64,000 nt of DNA from Streptoalloteichus tenebrarius (lineage in GTDB: Bacteria > Actinomycetota > Actinomycetes > Mycobacteriales > Pseudonocardiaceae). A model generated the notes under the pieces. It was not told the origin of the DNA. It worked only from the letters and a program-made list of their open reading frames with translations, and did not search any database. The first letter of the stretch is position 1. The number at the start of each line of letters is the position of its first letter. The stretch lies in the NCBI RefSeq assembly GCF_024171885.1, contig NZ_JAMTCP010000035.1, positions 1 through 64,000 on the forward strand, written 5' to 3'. Positions 36,341-44,685 of this stretch are shown here, one piece after another. The position numbers and the translations under genes were made by a program.

Positions 36341-36481
36341 GTGACGAGCGACCAGACCCGTCGTGCCCGTCAGCACCGAGCCCCGCTGCGTGGCGCCGTG
36401 GCCAGGGCCGTCCGCCGTCTCGACGCGTGGACGTTGGAAGCCTTCAACCCGGTCTTCCCCCACCGCGGCCGCCGCCACTGA
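36341..36481 (+). CDS. Small basic hypothetical protein
   Basis: A 46-residue Arg-rich peptide (TSDQTRRARQHRAPLRGAVA, ending FNPVFPHRGRRH) starting at GTG 36341 with GAGGAG 8 bases upstream and ending just ahead of a strong hairpin. Ribosome site, start and terminator together argue for a real gene, but I recognise no family. Confidence 0.45.
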   Translation: MTSDQTRRARQHRAPLRGAVARAVRRLDAWTLEAFNPVFPHRGRRH

Positions 36482-36500
36482 CAGCACCAGCGAGAACACA

Positions 36501-36545
36501 CAGCGCCCGTGCGCCACTCCCTCTCGGGACGGCGCACGGGCGCTG
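36501..36545. terminator. Hairpin, first of two related copies
   Basis: 15-base perfect stem CAGCGCCCGTGCGCC with a 15-base loop, 20 bases after the small ORF. The stem and part of the loop recur at 36674. Confidence 0.7.
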
Positions 36546-36673
36546 TCGCATACGCCCCGCAGGCCGCCGGACCTGGTGGAGGGCGTGAGCCGCGACCTGG
36601 TTCCTTTTCCGTCAGGAAGGGCGGAGCCGAGCGGATCGCGGCAGTCGCAGGGACGAACAACCCCGCATGAACC

Positions 36674-36722
36674 ACGGCGCCCGTGTGCCGCCCCCTCCCG
36701 AGGGACGGCGCACGGGCGCCGT
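36674..36722. terminator. Hairpin, second related copy
   Basis: 17-base stem ACGGCGCCCGTGTGCCG (one G-T or mismatch position) with a 15-base loop. It lies 36 bases beyond the stop of the leftward membrane-protein gene and probably terminates the symporter operon. It shares GACGGCGCACGGGCGC with the hairpin at 36501. Confidence 0.7.
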
Positions 36723-36757
36723 GTCACGTGCCGCGCTCCTGTCGGCGGAGACGGTCG

Positions 36758-37063
36758 TCAGTGGTGGCCGTCGATGCCCGGCGGGGGCTCCGGCAGCTCC
36801 TCGGCGGGCGCGGCCGCGGGCACGGCGAGCGGGCGCAACCCGGCCCACAGGCCGAAGACCACCGCCGTGGCCAGCATGGCCAGCCCGCTCCACAGGTTGA
36901 TGTTCACCCCTGCCGACTTGCTGATGTCGGCGTCGGTGGTGAACCCGAGTCCCAGCACGGTGAGGACCACGCCGTAGACGGCGAACAGGAACCCGATGAT
37001 CCAGCGCAGGTCGAACAGGCCGGCCCGGCGCGGGGCGGTCGGGGTGGCGGTCCGGTCGGTCAC
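36758..37063 (-). CDS. Small two-helix membrane protein, symporter partner
   Basis: A 101-residue protein with two predicted membrane helices (WIIGFLFAVYGVVLTVLGLG and WSGLAMLATAVVFGLWAGL) and a Pro/Ala/Glu tail ending GIDGHH. It starts at GTG 37063 with GGAGGAGG upstream, 14 bases after the symporter stop, so the two are co-transcribed. Small membrane proteins next to sodium/solute symporters are recurrent and may be accessory subunits. That role is inferred from position only. Confidence 0.75.
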   Translation of the reverse strand: MTDRTATPTAPRRAGLFDLRWIIGFLFAVYGVVLTVLGLGFTTDADISKSAGVNINLWSGLAMLATAVVFGLWAGLRPLAVPAAAPAEELPEPPPGIDGHH

Positions 37064-37077
37064 GTCGTCCTCCTCCC

Positions 37078-38763
37078 TCAGGCGAAGATGATGTTGAGCA
37101 CGAGGGTCAGCACGAGCACGCCGCCGGCCAGCAGGTAGGGCGAGCGGTACCAGCCCGCGTCCTCGCCGTGCGTGGAGTGCGTGCGCTGCTCCTTCGGCGT
37201 CAGGCCGTAGACGAAGCCGACCAGCTCCGCCTCCGGCTTCGGCCGGGTCGCCAGGCTGACGACCACGCTCACCGCGATGTCGAGCACGAACGCCACGCCC
37301 GCGCCGAGGAAGCTGGCGCCCTGGCCGGGCAGGCTCAGCACGCCCACCTCGTTCAGGACGAACACCGCGACCGCGCCGAGGGTGCCGGCGACCAGGCCGC
37401 TCCAGCCGGCCGCCGGGGTCATCCGCCGCCAGAACATGCCGAGGATGAAGGTGGCGAACAGCGGGGCGTTGAAGAAGGAGAACAACGCCTGGATGTAGTC
37501 CATGATGTTGCCGTAGCCGGAGGCGATGAACGCGGTGCCGATCGCCACCAGCACGCCGGCCGCGGTCGCCCACCGGCCGACCCGCAGGTAGTACTCGTCC
37601 GGCTTGTCCTTGACGACGTAGTCCTGCCACAGGTCGTAGGTGAAGACCGTGTTGAAGGAGCTGACGTTGGCCGCGACGCCGGCCATGAACGAGGCCAGCA
37701 GGCCGGTGATCGCCACGCCGAGCACGCCGTTGGGCAGCAGGTCCCTGATGAGCAGCGGCAGCGCGTGGTTGAACTCCAGCCCCGCCTCACCGTGCCCGGC
37801 CTTGAGCGCGGCCATCTGCGGCACCGCGACCGCGGCGATCATGCCGGGGATGATCACGATGGCCGGGATCAGCGCCTTCGGGTACGCGCCGATGATCGGG
37901 GTGCGCATGGCGGCGGACATGCTCTTGGCCGACATGGCCCGCTGCACCTCGGCGAAGTTGGTCGTCCAGTAGCCGAAGGACAGCACGAAGCCGAGACCGA
38001 AGACGAGGCCGATGACGCTCATGGTGGCGTTGCCCAGGCCCGTGAGGTCGGTCGCCGGCCACGCGGAGAGCTGCTCGCCCCCGCCGGGGGAGTTGGTGAT
38101 CTTGTCGACCAGGCCGCTCCAGCCGCCCACCTTGACCAGGCCCACGATGGTCACCGGCAGCAGCGCGGCGACGATCACGAAGAACTGGAGCACCTCGTTG
38201 TAGATGGCGGCGGACAGCCCGCCCAGCGTGGTGTAGGCGAGCACGACCAGCGCGGCGATCACGATCGACAGCGGGATCGGCCAGCCGAGCATCAGGTTGA
38301 GCAGCAGCGCCAGGGCGTAGAGGTTGACGCCGGCGATGAGGACCTGGGCGCAGGCGAAGCTGATCGCGTTGACCAGGTGCGCGCCCTTGCCGAAGCGCCG
38401 CCGCAGGAACTCGGGAACGCTGCGGACCTTGGAGCCGTAGTAGAACGGCATCATCACCAGGCCGAGGAAGACCATGGCCGGGATGGCGCCGATCCAGTAG
38501 TAGTGCACGGTCGGGATGCCGTACTGGGCGCCGTTGGCGGCCATGCCCAGCAGCTCCAGCGCACCGAGGTTGGCCGAGATGAACGCCAGCCCGGTCACCC
38601 ACGCCGGTAGCGACCGCCCGGACAGGAAGAAGTCGAGGCTGGTCGACACCGAACGGCGGGCCAGGTACCCGATGCCCAGGACGATCACGAAGTAGAACGC
38701 GAGCAGGGCGTAGTCGAGGGGGCCGGCGTCAAGCCGTAGATCCGATGCCGCGAGCACGGTCAC
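37078..38763 (-). CDS. Sodium/solute symporter (SSS family)
   Basis: A 561-residue transporter with about 14 membrane helices that imports a solute with sodium. Early signature: DFFLSGRSLPAWVTGLAFIS, then ANLGALELLGMAANGAQYG. The SSS motif GLSAAIYNEVLQFFVIVAA and the sodium-site region GLLASFMAGVAANVSSFNTV are clear, and the profile is of the SGLT/VcSGLT sugar type. The start is GTG 38763 with GGAGG about 8 bases upstream; a longer frame to 38814 would run through the operator. The LacI-type operator 21 bases upstream ties it to the mannosidase/ABC locus, so a mannose-type sugar is the best guess. Confidence 0.93.
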   Translation of the reverse strand: MTVLAASDLRLDAGPLDYALLAFYFVIVLGIGYLARRSVSTSLDFFLSGRSLPAWVTGLAFISANLGALELLGMAANGAQYGIPTVHYYWIGAIPAMVFLGLVMMPFYYGSKVRSVPEFLRRRFGKGAHLVNAISFACAQVLIAGVNLYALALLLNLMLGWPIPLSIVIAALVVLAYTTLGGLSAAIYNEVLQFFVIVAALLPVTIVGLVKVGGWSGLVDKITNSPGGGEQLSAWPATDLTGLGNATMSVIGLVFGLGFVLSFGYWTTNFAEVQRAMSAKSMSAAMRTPIIGAYPKALIPAIVIIPGMIAAVAVPQMAALKAGHGEAGLEFNHALPLLIRDLLPNGVLGVAITGLLASFMAGVAANVSSFNTVFTYDLWQDYVVKDKPDEYYLRVGRWATAAGVLVAIGTAFIASGYGNIMDYIQALFSFFNAPLFATFILGMFWRRMTPAAGWSGLVAGTLGAVAVFVLNEVGVLSLPGQGASFLGAGVAFVLDIAVSVVVSLATRPKPEAELVGFVYGLTPKEQRTHSTHGEDAGWYRSPYLLAGGVLVLTLVLNIIFA

Positions 38764-38784
38764 CCAACCCCACCTCCCAAAGTC

Positions 38785-38799
38785 AACAACGTTGTCAAC
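38785..38799. promoter_or_regulatory. LacI-type operator 3 (symporter)
   Basis: On the minus strand TGACAACGTTGTTGA. The core ACAACGTTGT (38786-38795) is identical to operator 2 at 6153, with 13 of 15 bases matching overall. It lies 21 bases upstream of the symporter start, over the likely promoter. Confidence 0.78.
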
Positions 38800-39272
38800 A
38801 GGACCGAACAGCAATCACCAGATCCGGTGAGTGGTGGCGGACACTACCGCACAGACTGTGACATTCCTAGGCCCGTCCCGCCGCTCGGGGCGAATTTGTT
38901 GTGAGCGAAGACTAATTCGTCCCGGTGACGATGCCATGTCGACCCGGTGACACGCCAGCCACGGACGCGGTCGGACGGGACCAGGACAGACGGGCGGACA
39001 CGGCAACCAACCGGCCTGTGCCACCCCCGCGACAAACCCCTCGCGACCGAGCGCGGGGTCGGCGAGGGCGGGCGGGAGGCCCGGAGCGATCACGGGAAGT
39101 AACCGTTACGGATCGAACACGGGCGTGCGACGCCACTGGCGCGGGACACACGGAAAACACGAACGGCCCGCCGCCGCGAGCACCGGGGGGTCGTGCTCGG
39201 CGGCGACGGGCCGCGGGGGCGCCGGGAGGCGCTCCGAAGGAGGGCGGAGGAGGCGCGCGCGGGGGCGCGCGC
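38800..39272. other. Intergenic region with hairpin 39164-39213
   Basis: 473 bases without a gene. A long stem (CGGCCCGCCGCCGCGAGCAC paired with 39193-39213, one bulge, 9-base loop) lies 60 bases beyond the stop of the leftward gene at 39273 and is its likely terminator. The symporter promoter lies at the left end. Confidence 0.6.
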
Positions 39273-39611
39273 TCAGACGCCGATGGTCACGATCACGGAG
39301 GTCTCGTTCCTGCCCCGCCGACCGGTCTCGGTCCCGGTCGGGGCCGAGGGGGCCACACCGGCCCAGTTCAGCTCCACCTCACACAGCCTCTTGGTCTTGC
39401 GCCCCTCGTCGAGCCGCCAGACCGCGACGAGTCGCCGGCCCGCCGGCCGCCCCCATCGGCCCAGGTAGTCCTCGGCGACGGTGAGCGCGTACTCCTTCGC
39501 GCCCCTGGCCACGTACGGACCGTGGTCGTCGATCTCCTCGACGTGTTCGAGGACCCGCTGCCCCCGCACGACGCGGTACAGCTCAACCCGGTGCCAGTAG
39601 CTCCACGCCAT
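39273..39611 (-). CDS. Hypothetical protein
   Basis: A 112-residue soluble protein starting MAWSYWHRVELYRVVRGQRV with an aromatic N-terminus. The body is a mixed alpha/beta pattern (EEIDDHGPYVARGAKEYALT, RRLVAVWRLDEGRKTKRLCE) and the C-terminus ends in a short hydrophobic strand, VIVTIGV. I do not recognise a family. The ATG at 39611 has a GGGGGA site 9 bases upstream. It is divergent from the XRE regulator at 39882. Confidence 0.6.
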   Translation of the reverse strand: MAWSYWHRVELYRVVRGQRVLEHVEEIDDHGPYVARGAKEYALTVAEDYLGRWGRPAGRRLVAVWRLDEGRKTKRLCEVELNWAGVAPSAPTGTETGRRGRNETSVIVTIGV

Positions 39612-39762
39612 GAGTGAACAGTCCCCCTGACCGGGGCCGTGACCAGGCCGACGACGACCGCGCACGGTCGGGCCGATCAGGGCGCCCTGAGCGAAGCGCT
39701 GTAACGTCCGAGTGCGCGCCGTGACGAAACAGCACTGTCCGTAATGGCTCCGCACAGTAGTT

Positions 39763-39772
39763 GGCAATTGCC
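39763..39772. promoter_or_regulatory. 10-base palindrome upstream of the XRE gene
   Basis: GGCAATTGCC, a perfect palindrome in the 270-base divergent region, 110 bases before the XRE start. It could be an operator for the regulator itself. Confidence 0.3.
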
Positions 39773-39881
39773 GAGCGGCACATGCGCCAGATGGGTGGCA
39801 TCGCCATCCCTGGCGAGACACGCCGCTAACGGGTGACAAGTAACCCGATCAGGTGCCCCGCATGAGCACAGGAGGTTGTCG

Positions 39882-40733
39882 ATGACGACCGAGAGCCCCA
39901 CCGTCCGCCGGCGTCGGCTCGCGATGGAGCTACGCCGACTGCGGGAAGCCGCCAACCGCACCAACGAGGAGGTGGCCCGCCACCTCGGCTGCTCCCCCTC
40001 CAAGATCAGCCGGATCGAGCTGGGGCGGCGGCCGGCCAGCCCCGGCGACGTCCGGCTGCTGCTCGACTTCTACGGGGTGAACGGCAGCGAGGCGGACGCG
40101 CTGGTCGCCATGGCCAGGGCCGCCCGGCAGAAGGGCTGGTGGCACGTCTACGAGGACGCGTTGCCGGAGAGTTTCCAGGTCTTCGTCGGACTGGAGAGCG
40201 ACGCCTCGGCCATGCGCACCTTCGAGCCGCTGCTGGTTCCCGGTCTGATGCAGACCGAGGACTACGCGCGCGCGGTGCTGAACACGGCCATCGGCGCCGA
40301 CCCCTCGGACGTGCAGCGGCGCGTCGAGGTGCGGATGAACCGGCAGAAGATCTTCCGGCAGCGGCAGCCCGTGCACCTGTGGGCGCTGATCGACGAGGCC
40401 GTCCTGCACCGCCCGGTCGGCGGGCCGGCGGTGATGCGGGAGCAGTTGGAACGACTTCTGGAGGAGGCCAGCAACCCGAATATCACGTTGCAGGTGCTGC
40501 GCTTCGAGGGAGGCGCGCACCCGGGGATGTCCGGCTCTTTCGTGATACTTGAGTTTCCTTCGCCCACCGATCCCGCCATCGTGTACTTGGACAGCCTCAC
40601 CGGCGGCCTGTATACGGAAAAGAGCGCTGAGGTCCAGCGTTTCTGCTTGGTGTGGGAGCACCTGCGGGCGAAAGCGTGTGCTCCCGACGAGTCCGCCGCG
40701 CTCATCGCGGCGAGGGCGAAGGAGTATGGGTGA
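39882..40733 (+). CDS. XRE-family regulator with DUF5753 domain
   Basis: A 283-residue regulator. Residues about 8-62 are a Cro/CI-type helix-turn-helix (LRRLREAANRTNEEVARHLG, CSPSKISRIELGRR). The rest is DUF5753, a domain found only with this HTH in actinomycetes (LVPGLMQTEDYARAVLNTAI, HLWALIDEAVLHRPVGGPAV, MSGSFVILEFP). Relatives control development and antibiotic production in Streptomyces, usually with a DUF397 partner. The ATG at 39882 has GGAGG 7 bases upstream. Its stop overlaps the DUF397 start (GTGA), so the pair is translationally coupled. Confidence 0.93.
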   Translation: MTTESPTVRRRRLAMELRRLREAANRTNEEVARHLGCSPSKISRIELGRRPASPGDVRLLLDFYGVNGSEADALVAMARAARQKGWWHVYEDALPESFQVFVGLESDASAMRTFEPLLVPGLMQTEDYARAVLNTAIGADPSDVQRRVEVRMNRQKIFRQRQPVHLWALIDEAVLHRPVGGPAVMREQLERLLEEASNPNITLQVLRFEGGAHPGMSGSFVILEFPSPTDPAIVYLDSLTGGLYTEKSAEVQRFCLVWEHLRAKACAPDESAALIAARAKEYG

Positions 40734-40957
40734 CCGATGGCGGCGGCTGGCGGCCGGGATCCTCCCGGCCGCCTGCTTCCTGGCGGAAGAGCAGCTACAG
40801 CGACAACCTGGGCAACTGCGTCGAGGTGACGGCCGGTCCCGGCGGGGTGGCCCTGCGGGACTCGAAGAACCCGCGCGGGCAGGGTCTGCTGTTCTCCGCG
40901 AGCACGTGGCACGTCTTCATCCACGGGACGAGGTCCGGTGAATTCGACCTGGGGTGA
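40730..40957 (+). CDS. DUF397 domain protein
   Basis: A 75-residue DUF397 protein with the full family pattern: SWRKSSYSDNLGNCVEVT, then VALRDSKNPRGQGLLFSAST and WHVFIHGTRSGEFDLG. The GTG start overlaps the XRE/DUF5753 stop by four bases. Known pairs act as a regulator with its small antagonist or partner. The other DUF397-like gene at 700-1053 lacks the N-terminal motif seen here. Confidence 0.92.
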   Translation: MTDGGGWRPGSSRPPASWRKSSYSDNLGNCVEVTAGPGGVALRDSKNPRGQGLLFSASTWHVFIHGTRSGEFDLG

Positions 40958-41128
40958 ACGCGTCCGAATAGGGGGAGGGGCGGCCGGACCGGCCGCCCCT
41001 CCCCTCTTTTCACCCTGCCCACCCAGCCCGTGGACAAAACCCTCCAAACCCACATGGGTCATGATCGGCGGTCATTCCGGGAAATCATGAAGGGCTGTTT
41101 TCCGGAACCGGGTTGTTTTTGGCGTCGG

Positions 41129-41581
41129 CTAGCCGTTCAGAGCAGCGCGCACGGCCGAGGCGATCCCGTCCAGCTCGTCCCGCGGCCGCACCCTCAGGTC
41201 GGCGCTGAGCCGGAAACCGTCCCCGGCGTGCCTCGGGAACACGTGCAGGTGGACATGGGGGATCTCCTGCCCCGCGGCGGCGCCGTCGGCCAGGAAGAGG
41301 TTGACGCCCTCGCAGCGCAGCTCCGACCGCCGCAACGCGCCGGCGAGCCGCTGCGCGACCCGGAACATCCGTGCGCCGACGTCCGGAGGCAGGTCGCCCA
41401 GCCCCACGGCGTGCTCCCTGGGGAGCACCAGGAGGTGCCCGGTGGTCACCGGGCGCAGGTCGACGATGCCGAGCAGCTCGCCGTCGTCGTGCACGACGCT
41501 GGCCTCGGCGCGCCCGTGCGCGATGGCGCAGAAGACGCACTCACCGTTGACGGTCGTCGGTAGCTCCACACGCTCGCTCAT
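41129..41581 (-). CDS. HIT-family hydrolase
   Basis: A 150-residue nucleotide hydrolase or transferase of the histidine-triad superfamily (Hint/Fhit branch). The triad HVHLHVFPRH, the N-terminal metal pair CVFCAIAHGRAEASVV (CxxC), and the strand HLLVLPREHAVGLGDL are clear. Such proteins cleave nucleoside phosphoramidates or dinucleotide polyphosphates. The ATG at 41581 has GGAGG close upstream. It is divergent from the OYE gene with a 158-base promoter region that contains the 12-base palindrome at 41674. Confidence 0.92.
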   Translation of the reverse strand: MSERVELPTTVNGECVFCAIAHGRAEASVVHDDGELLGIVDLRPVTTGHLLVLPREHAVGLGDLPPDVGARMFRVAQRLAGALRRSELRCEGVNLFLADGAAAGQEIPHVHLHVFPRHAGDGFRLSADLRVRPRDELDGIASAVRAALNG

Positions 41582-41673
41582 GACCTCCGACGCTAGGGGC
41601 GGGACCCGGACGCGCCCAAGATCCACTCGGCGGGAAGATCCTTTCTTGCGCGGTTATGCAGCTTCAGCAACTT

Positions 41674-41685
41674 ATGCACGTGCAT
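41674..41685. promoter_or_regulatory. 12-base palindrome ATGCACGTGCAT
   Basis: Perfect palindrome 55 bases upstream of the Old Yellow Enzyme start, preceded by TTATGCAG at 41655, a possible half-site. Likely an operator for an unidentified regulator. Confidence 0.45.
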
Positions 41686-41739
41686 GATCTTCTGCTACCG
41701 TCGGTCGCCGACGATGACTCCCGGATCGGAGGAAGCCCG

Positions 41740-42837
41740 ATGAGCGCGTTGTTCGAGCCGATCACGCTGCGCGACCTCACCATCCCCAACCGGGTCTGGA
41801 TGTCGCCGATGTGCCAGTACTCGGCCGCCCACGACGGCCCGATGGCCGGGGTGCCCCACGACTGGCACCTCGCGCACCTGGCGAGCCGGGCCGTGGGCGG
41901 CGTCGGGCTGGCCATGGTCGAGGCGACGGCCGTCAGCCCCGAGGGCAGGATCACCCCCGGCGACCTGGGGCTGTGGAACGACACGCAGCGGGACGCCCTC
42001 CGCGCGGTGGCGGCGATGCTGGAGTCCCACGGCGTCGTCCCCGGCATCCAGCTCGGGCACGCCGGCCGCAAGGCGTCCACCCGCGCGCCGTGGGACGACG
42101 GGGGTTCCGCGCTGCGCCCCGAGGAGGGCGGGTGGCGGACGGTCGCGCCCAGCGCGGTGCCGTACGGCTCCTTCCCGACGCCGGACGAGCTGGACCGGGA
42201 CGGGATCGTTAGGGTCGTGGCCGACTTCCGCGCCGCCGCCCGCCGGGCCCTCGACGCCGGCTTCAAGGTCGTCGAGCTGCACGGCGCCCACGGCTACCTG
42301 ATCCACTCCTTCCTCTCCCCGCACAGCAACCACCGCACGGACGAGTACGGCGGGTCGTTCGACAACCGCGTCCGGTTCCCGCTGGAGGTCGTCGACGCGG
42401 TGCGCGGGGTGTGGCCGGAGGACCTCCCGGTGCTGTTCCGCGTCTCGGCCACCGACTGGCTCAGCGAGAACGAGGACGACGGGCGCGAGGGCTGGACCGG
42501 GGAGGACACGGTGCGGCTGGCCGAGCGGCTCCAGGCGCACGGCGTCGACCTGCTCGACACCTCCACCGGCGGCATCGCGCCGGACGCCCGCATCCCGGTC
42601 GGCCCCCACTACCAGACGCCGTTCGCCACCATGGTGCGGGAGCGGGTCGGCCTGCCCGTGGGCGCGGTCGGGCTGATCACCGACCCCAAGGAGGCCGAGC
42701 AGGTCGTGGCCACGGGGCAGGCCGACGTCGTGCTGCTCGGGCGCGAGCTGCTGCGCGACCCGTACTGGCCGCGTCGCGCCGCGCTCCTGCTGGACGGCGA
42801 CGCCGGCTGGCCGCGGCAGTACGGATGGGCCATCTGA
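41740..42837 (+). CDS. NADH:flavin oxidoreductase, Old Yellow Enzyme (YqjM type)
   Basis: A 365-residue FMN ene-reductase that reduces activated C=C bonds of enones and similar electrophiles. The YqjM/thermophilic-like subclass is shown by the regulatory Cys25 in MSPMCQYSA, the substrate His pair in KVVELHGAHGYLIHSFLSP (HGAH-type), NHRTDEYGGSFDNRVRFPLE and the FMN phosphate site VGLITDPKEAEQV with LGRELLRDPYWPRRAA. The ATG at 41740 has CGGAGG upstream. It is transcribed alone. A role in electrophile defence is inferred. Confidence 0.95.
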   Translation: MSALFEPITLRDLTIPNRVWMSPMCQYSAAHDGPMAGVPHDWHLAHLASRAVGGVGLAMVEATAVSPEGRITPGDLGLWNDTQRDALRAVAAMLESHGVVPGIQLGHAGRKASTRAPWDDGGSALRPEEGGWRTVAPSAVPYGSFPTPDELDRDGIVRVVADFRAAARRALDAGFKVVELHGAHGYLIHSFLSPHSNHRTDEYGGSFDNRVRFPLEVVDAVRGVWPEDLPVLFRVSATDWLSENEDDGREGWTGEDTVRLAERLQAHGVDLLDTSTGGIAPDARIPVGPHYQTPFATMVRERVGLPVGAVGLITDPKEAEQVVATGQADVVLLGRELLRDPYWPRRAALLLDGDAGWPRQYGWAI

Positions 42838-42850
42838 CGGCAGGTCGGCG

Positions 42851-42884
42851 CGAGGGGCGGTCGGGTTCTCCCGGCCGCCCCTCG
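42851..42884 (+). terminator. Hairpin terminator after the OYE gene
   Basis: 15-base stem CGAGGGGCGGTCGGG with one G-T type mismatch and a TTCT loop, 13 bases after the stop. Confidence 0.75.
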
Positions 42885-42972
42885 TCGTGCCCGCCGGAAC
42901 ACCGCCCTTGTGATCTTCTTCCTCGCCCGCCCCGAGAACCCGACGGCGACGGACGATGGGGGTGTGGGGCTG

Positions 42973-43605
42973 GTGGTGGCGGTGAACGTCGCGCGGACGG
43001 CGCGGAGCGGGTCATGGGCCGGGAGGTTGGGCCGGACCGGGATCGACAAGCATCCCGTCGACGGCCCGGTCCGGTTCACGTCCCACGGCGTCGCGGGCGA
43101 CACCGTGTGCGACCGGAGGGACCACGGCGCGTGGTACCAGGCGGCGTACGCCTACGACGAGGACGAGCTGGCGTTCTGGAGCCAGGAGCTGGGCATGGAC
43201 CTGCGCCAGGGCAACGCCGGCGAGAACCTCACCCTGCGGGGCGTCGGCTGCGACGACGCCGTGATCGGCGAACGCTGGTCCGTGGGCTCCTCCGTGCTCC
43301 GGGTGACCGGCCCGCGCACGCCGTGCCGGGTCTTCGCCGGCTTCTGGGGCGCCCACCAGTTCGTCCGCCGGTTCACCGAGCGCGGGCGACCCGGCGCGTA
43401 CCTGGCGGTCGAGACCCCGGGGCTGGTCTCGGCGGGCGACGAGGTCCGCGTGCTGGACCGGCCCGCCCACGGCGTCACCGTCGCGGAGCTGTTCGCGTTC
43501 ACGATGCGACGCCGACGGGAGCTGGCCGAACGCGTCGCGGGAGCGCTGGGGGACCTGCCCGAGAAGTGGGCGGGCGAGGTCGCCGCGAAGATCATCCGGT
43601 CCTGA
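42973..43605 (+). CDS. MOSC domain protein (YiiM-like)
   Basis: A 210-residue member of the molybdenum-cofactor sulfurase C-terminal superfamily. It has the YiiM layout: AVNVARTARSGSW, RTGIDKHPVDGPVRF, then GVAGDTVCDRRDHGAWYQAA, the conserved NAGENLTLRGV, and the invariant Cys in GPRTPCRVFAGFWG. The last roughly 50 residues are the alpha-helical 3-alpha extension of YiiM. YiiM reduces N-hydroxylated compounds with Moco. The start is uncertain: I chose GTG 42973, which gives the family N-terminus; GTG at 42976 and 42982 are in phase. Confidence 0.85.
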   Translation: MVAVNVARTARSGSWAGRLGRTGIDKHPVDGPVRFTSHGVAGDTVCDRRDHGAWYQAAYAYDEDELAFWSQELGMDLRQGNAGENLTLRGVGCDDAVIGERWSVGSSVLRVTGPRTPCRVFAGFWGAHQFVRRFTERGRPGAYLAVETPGLVSAGDEVRVLDRPAHGVTVAELFAFTMRRRRELAERVAGALGDLPEKWAGEVAAKIIRS

Positions 43606-43626
43606 GCGGAGCCGGCCGCACCCGCC

Positions 43627-44664
43627 TCACCGCTGGGCGGCGGCCAGTCGTCCGCGCCGACGCGCGCCCAGCCAGGCGAGCCAGGCCACGCCGCCGAACG
43701 GGATCTCGATGGCGTAGGTGAAGAACGAGAACAGCAGGACGGCGGCGGCCACCGGCCCGGGGGCCGAGCCGAACGCGACCAGCAGGGCGGCCGTGCCGTT
43801 CTCGCTGACGCCGACGCCGCTCGGCGTGATCACGGCGGTGGTGAGCAGCCGGCCCAGCGCGAAGGCGGCCACGGCGGGGCCGAACGCGACGACGGCGTTC
43901 GTGGCCTCCAGGCACCACCAGAAGAGCACGCCCTGGAGCCCCAGGTAGGCGAGCATGCCGAGGCTGAGCTGGAGCCACGCGGTGCGCATCAGGTCGACCG
44001 TGTCGTGGCGCGTCTTGTGCAACGCGTCGACGATCCGGCCGGGGGCCGGCCGCCACCGCGACGGCAGCACGCGCGCGCAGCGCTCCAGCAACCCGCCGAT
44101 GCGGCGGCTGGCCGCGTCCGAGACCAGCACGGCCACCAGCACCCCGAGCCCGGCGACCAGCGTGCCCACGGCCACCCCGGCCGCCACGGTGAGCCGGCGG
44201 TCGGGCAGGTGCCCGGAGACGATCAACGCGAGCAGGCCCACCGCCGGCAGCGCCAGCCGGGAGAGCATGTTCCACACGCCGCTGACCACGGTGGAGATGG
44301 CGATCGCCCGCCTGCGGTGCCCCCAGGTGCCGGCCATGGCGAAGGTCACGGCCACGCCGGCCGCCCCGCCGAAGGGCAGCAGGTTGCTCACCGCGCTGCC
44401 CACGGCGTTCATGGTCAACGCCTGCGCGTTGGTCAGGCCCGGCAGCGAGCCGGTGAGCACGTAGGTGTACGCCCACAACCCGGCGAACCAGAGCACGACC
44501 AGCCACAGCGCCATCGGCACGCTCATCGAGGTGAACTGCTGGGCGATCGTCTCCCAGCTCACCCCGACGATCTCCGGCAGGGCGACCGCGATCAGCGTGA
44601 CCGCCAGCGCGAAGGACGCGGCCGTGGCCGTGATCCGCACCCATGGTGCGCGCAACGTGCTCAC
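43627..44664 (-). CDS. Lysylphosphatidylglycerol synthase/flippase-like membrane protein
   Basis: A 345-residue integral membrane protein with about eight helices of the LPG-synthase transmembrane (UPF0104/AglD-like) family. It carries the conserved GSAVSNLLPFGGAAGVAVTF, the central ALPAVGLLAL and the late signature LTTAVITPSGVGVSENGTAA. Members flip or modify lipids or glycolipid intermediates; the catalytic GNAT-like domain of MprF is absent. The start GTG 44664 lies only 21 bases from the integrase stop, so the prophage has inserted immediately upstream and may have replaced its promoter. Confidence 0.85.
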   Translation of the reverse strand: MSTLRAPWVRITATAASFALAVTLIAVALPEIVGVSWETIAQQFTSMSVPMALWLVVLWFAGLWAYTYVLTGSLPGLTNAQALTMNAVGSAVSNLLPFGGAAGVAVTFAMAGTWGHRRRAIAISTVVSGVWNMLSRLALPAVGLLALIVSGHLPDRRLTVAAGVAVGTLVAGLGVLVAVLVSDAASRRIGGLLERCARVLPSRWRPAPGRIVDALHKTRHDTVDLMRTAWLQLSLGMLAYLGLQGVLFWWCLEATNAVVAFGPAVAAFALGRLLTTAVITPSGVGVSENGTAALLVAFGSAPGPVAAAVLLFSFFTYAIEIPFGGVAWLAWLGARRRGRLAAAQR

Positions 44665-44685
44665 TCAGCTCTCCATCTGTGTTCT

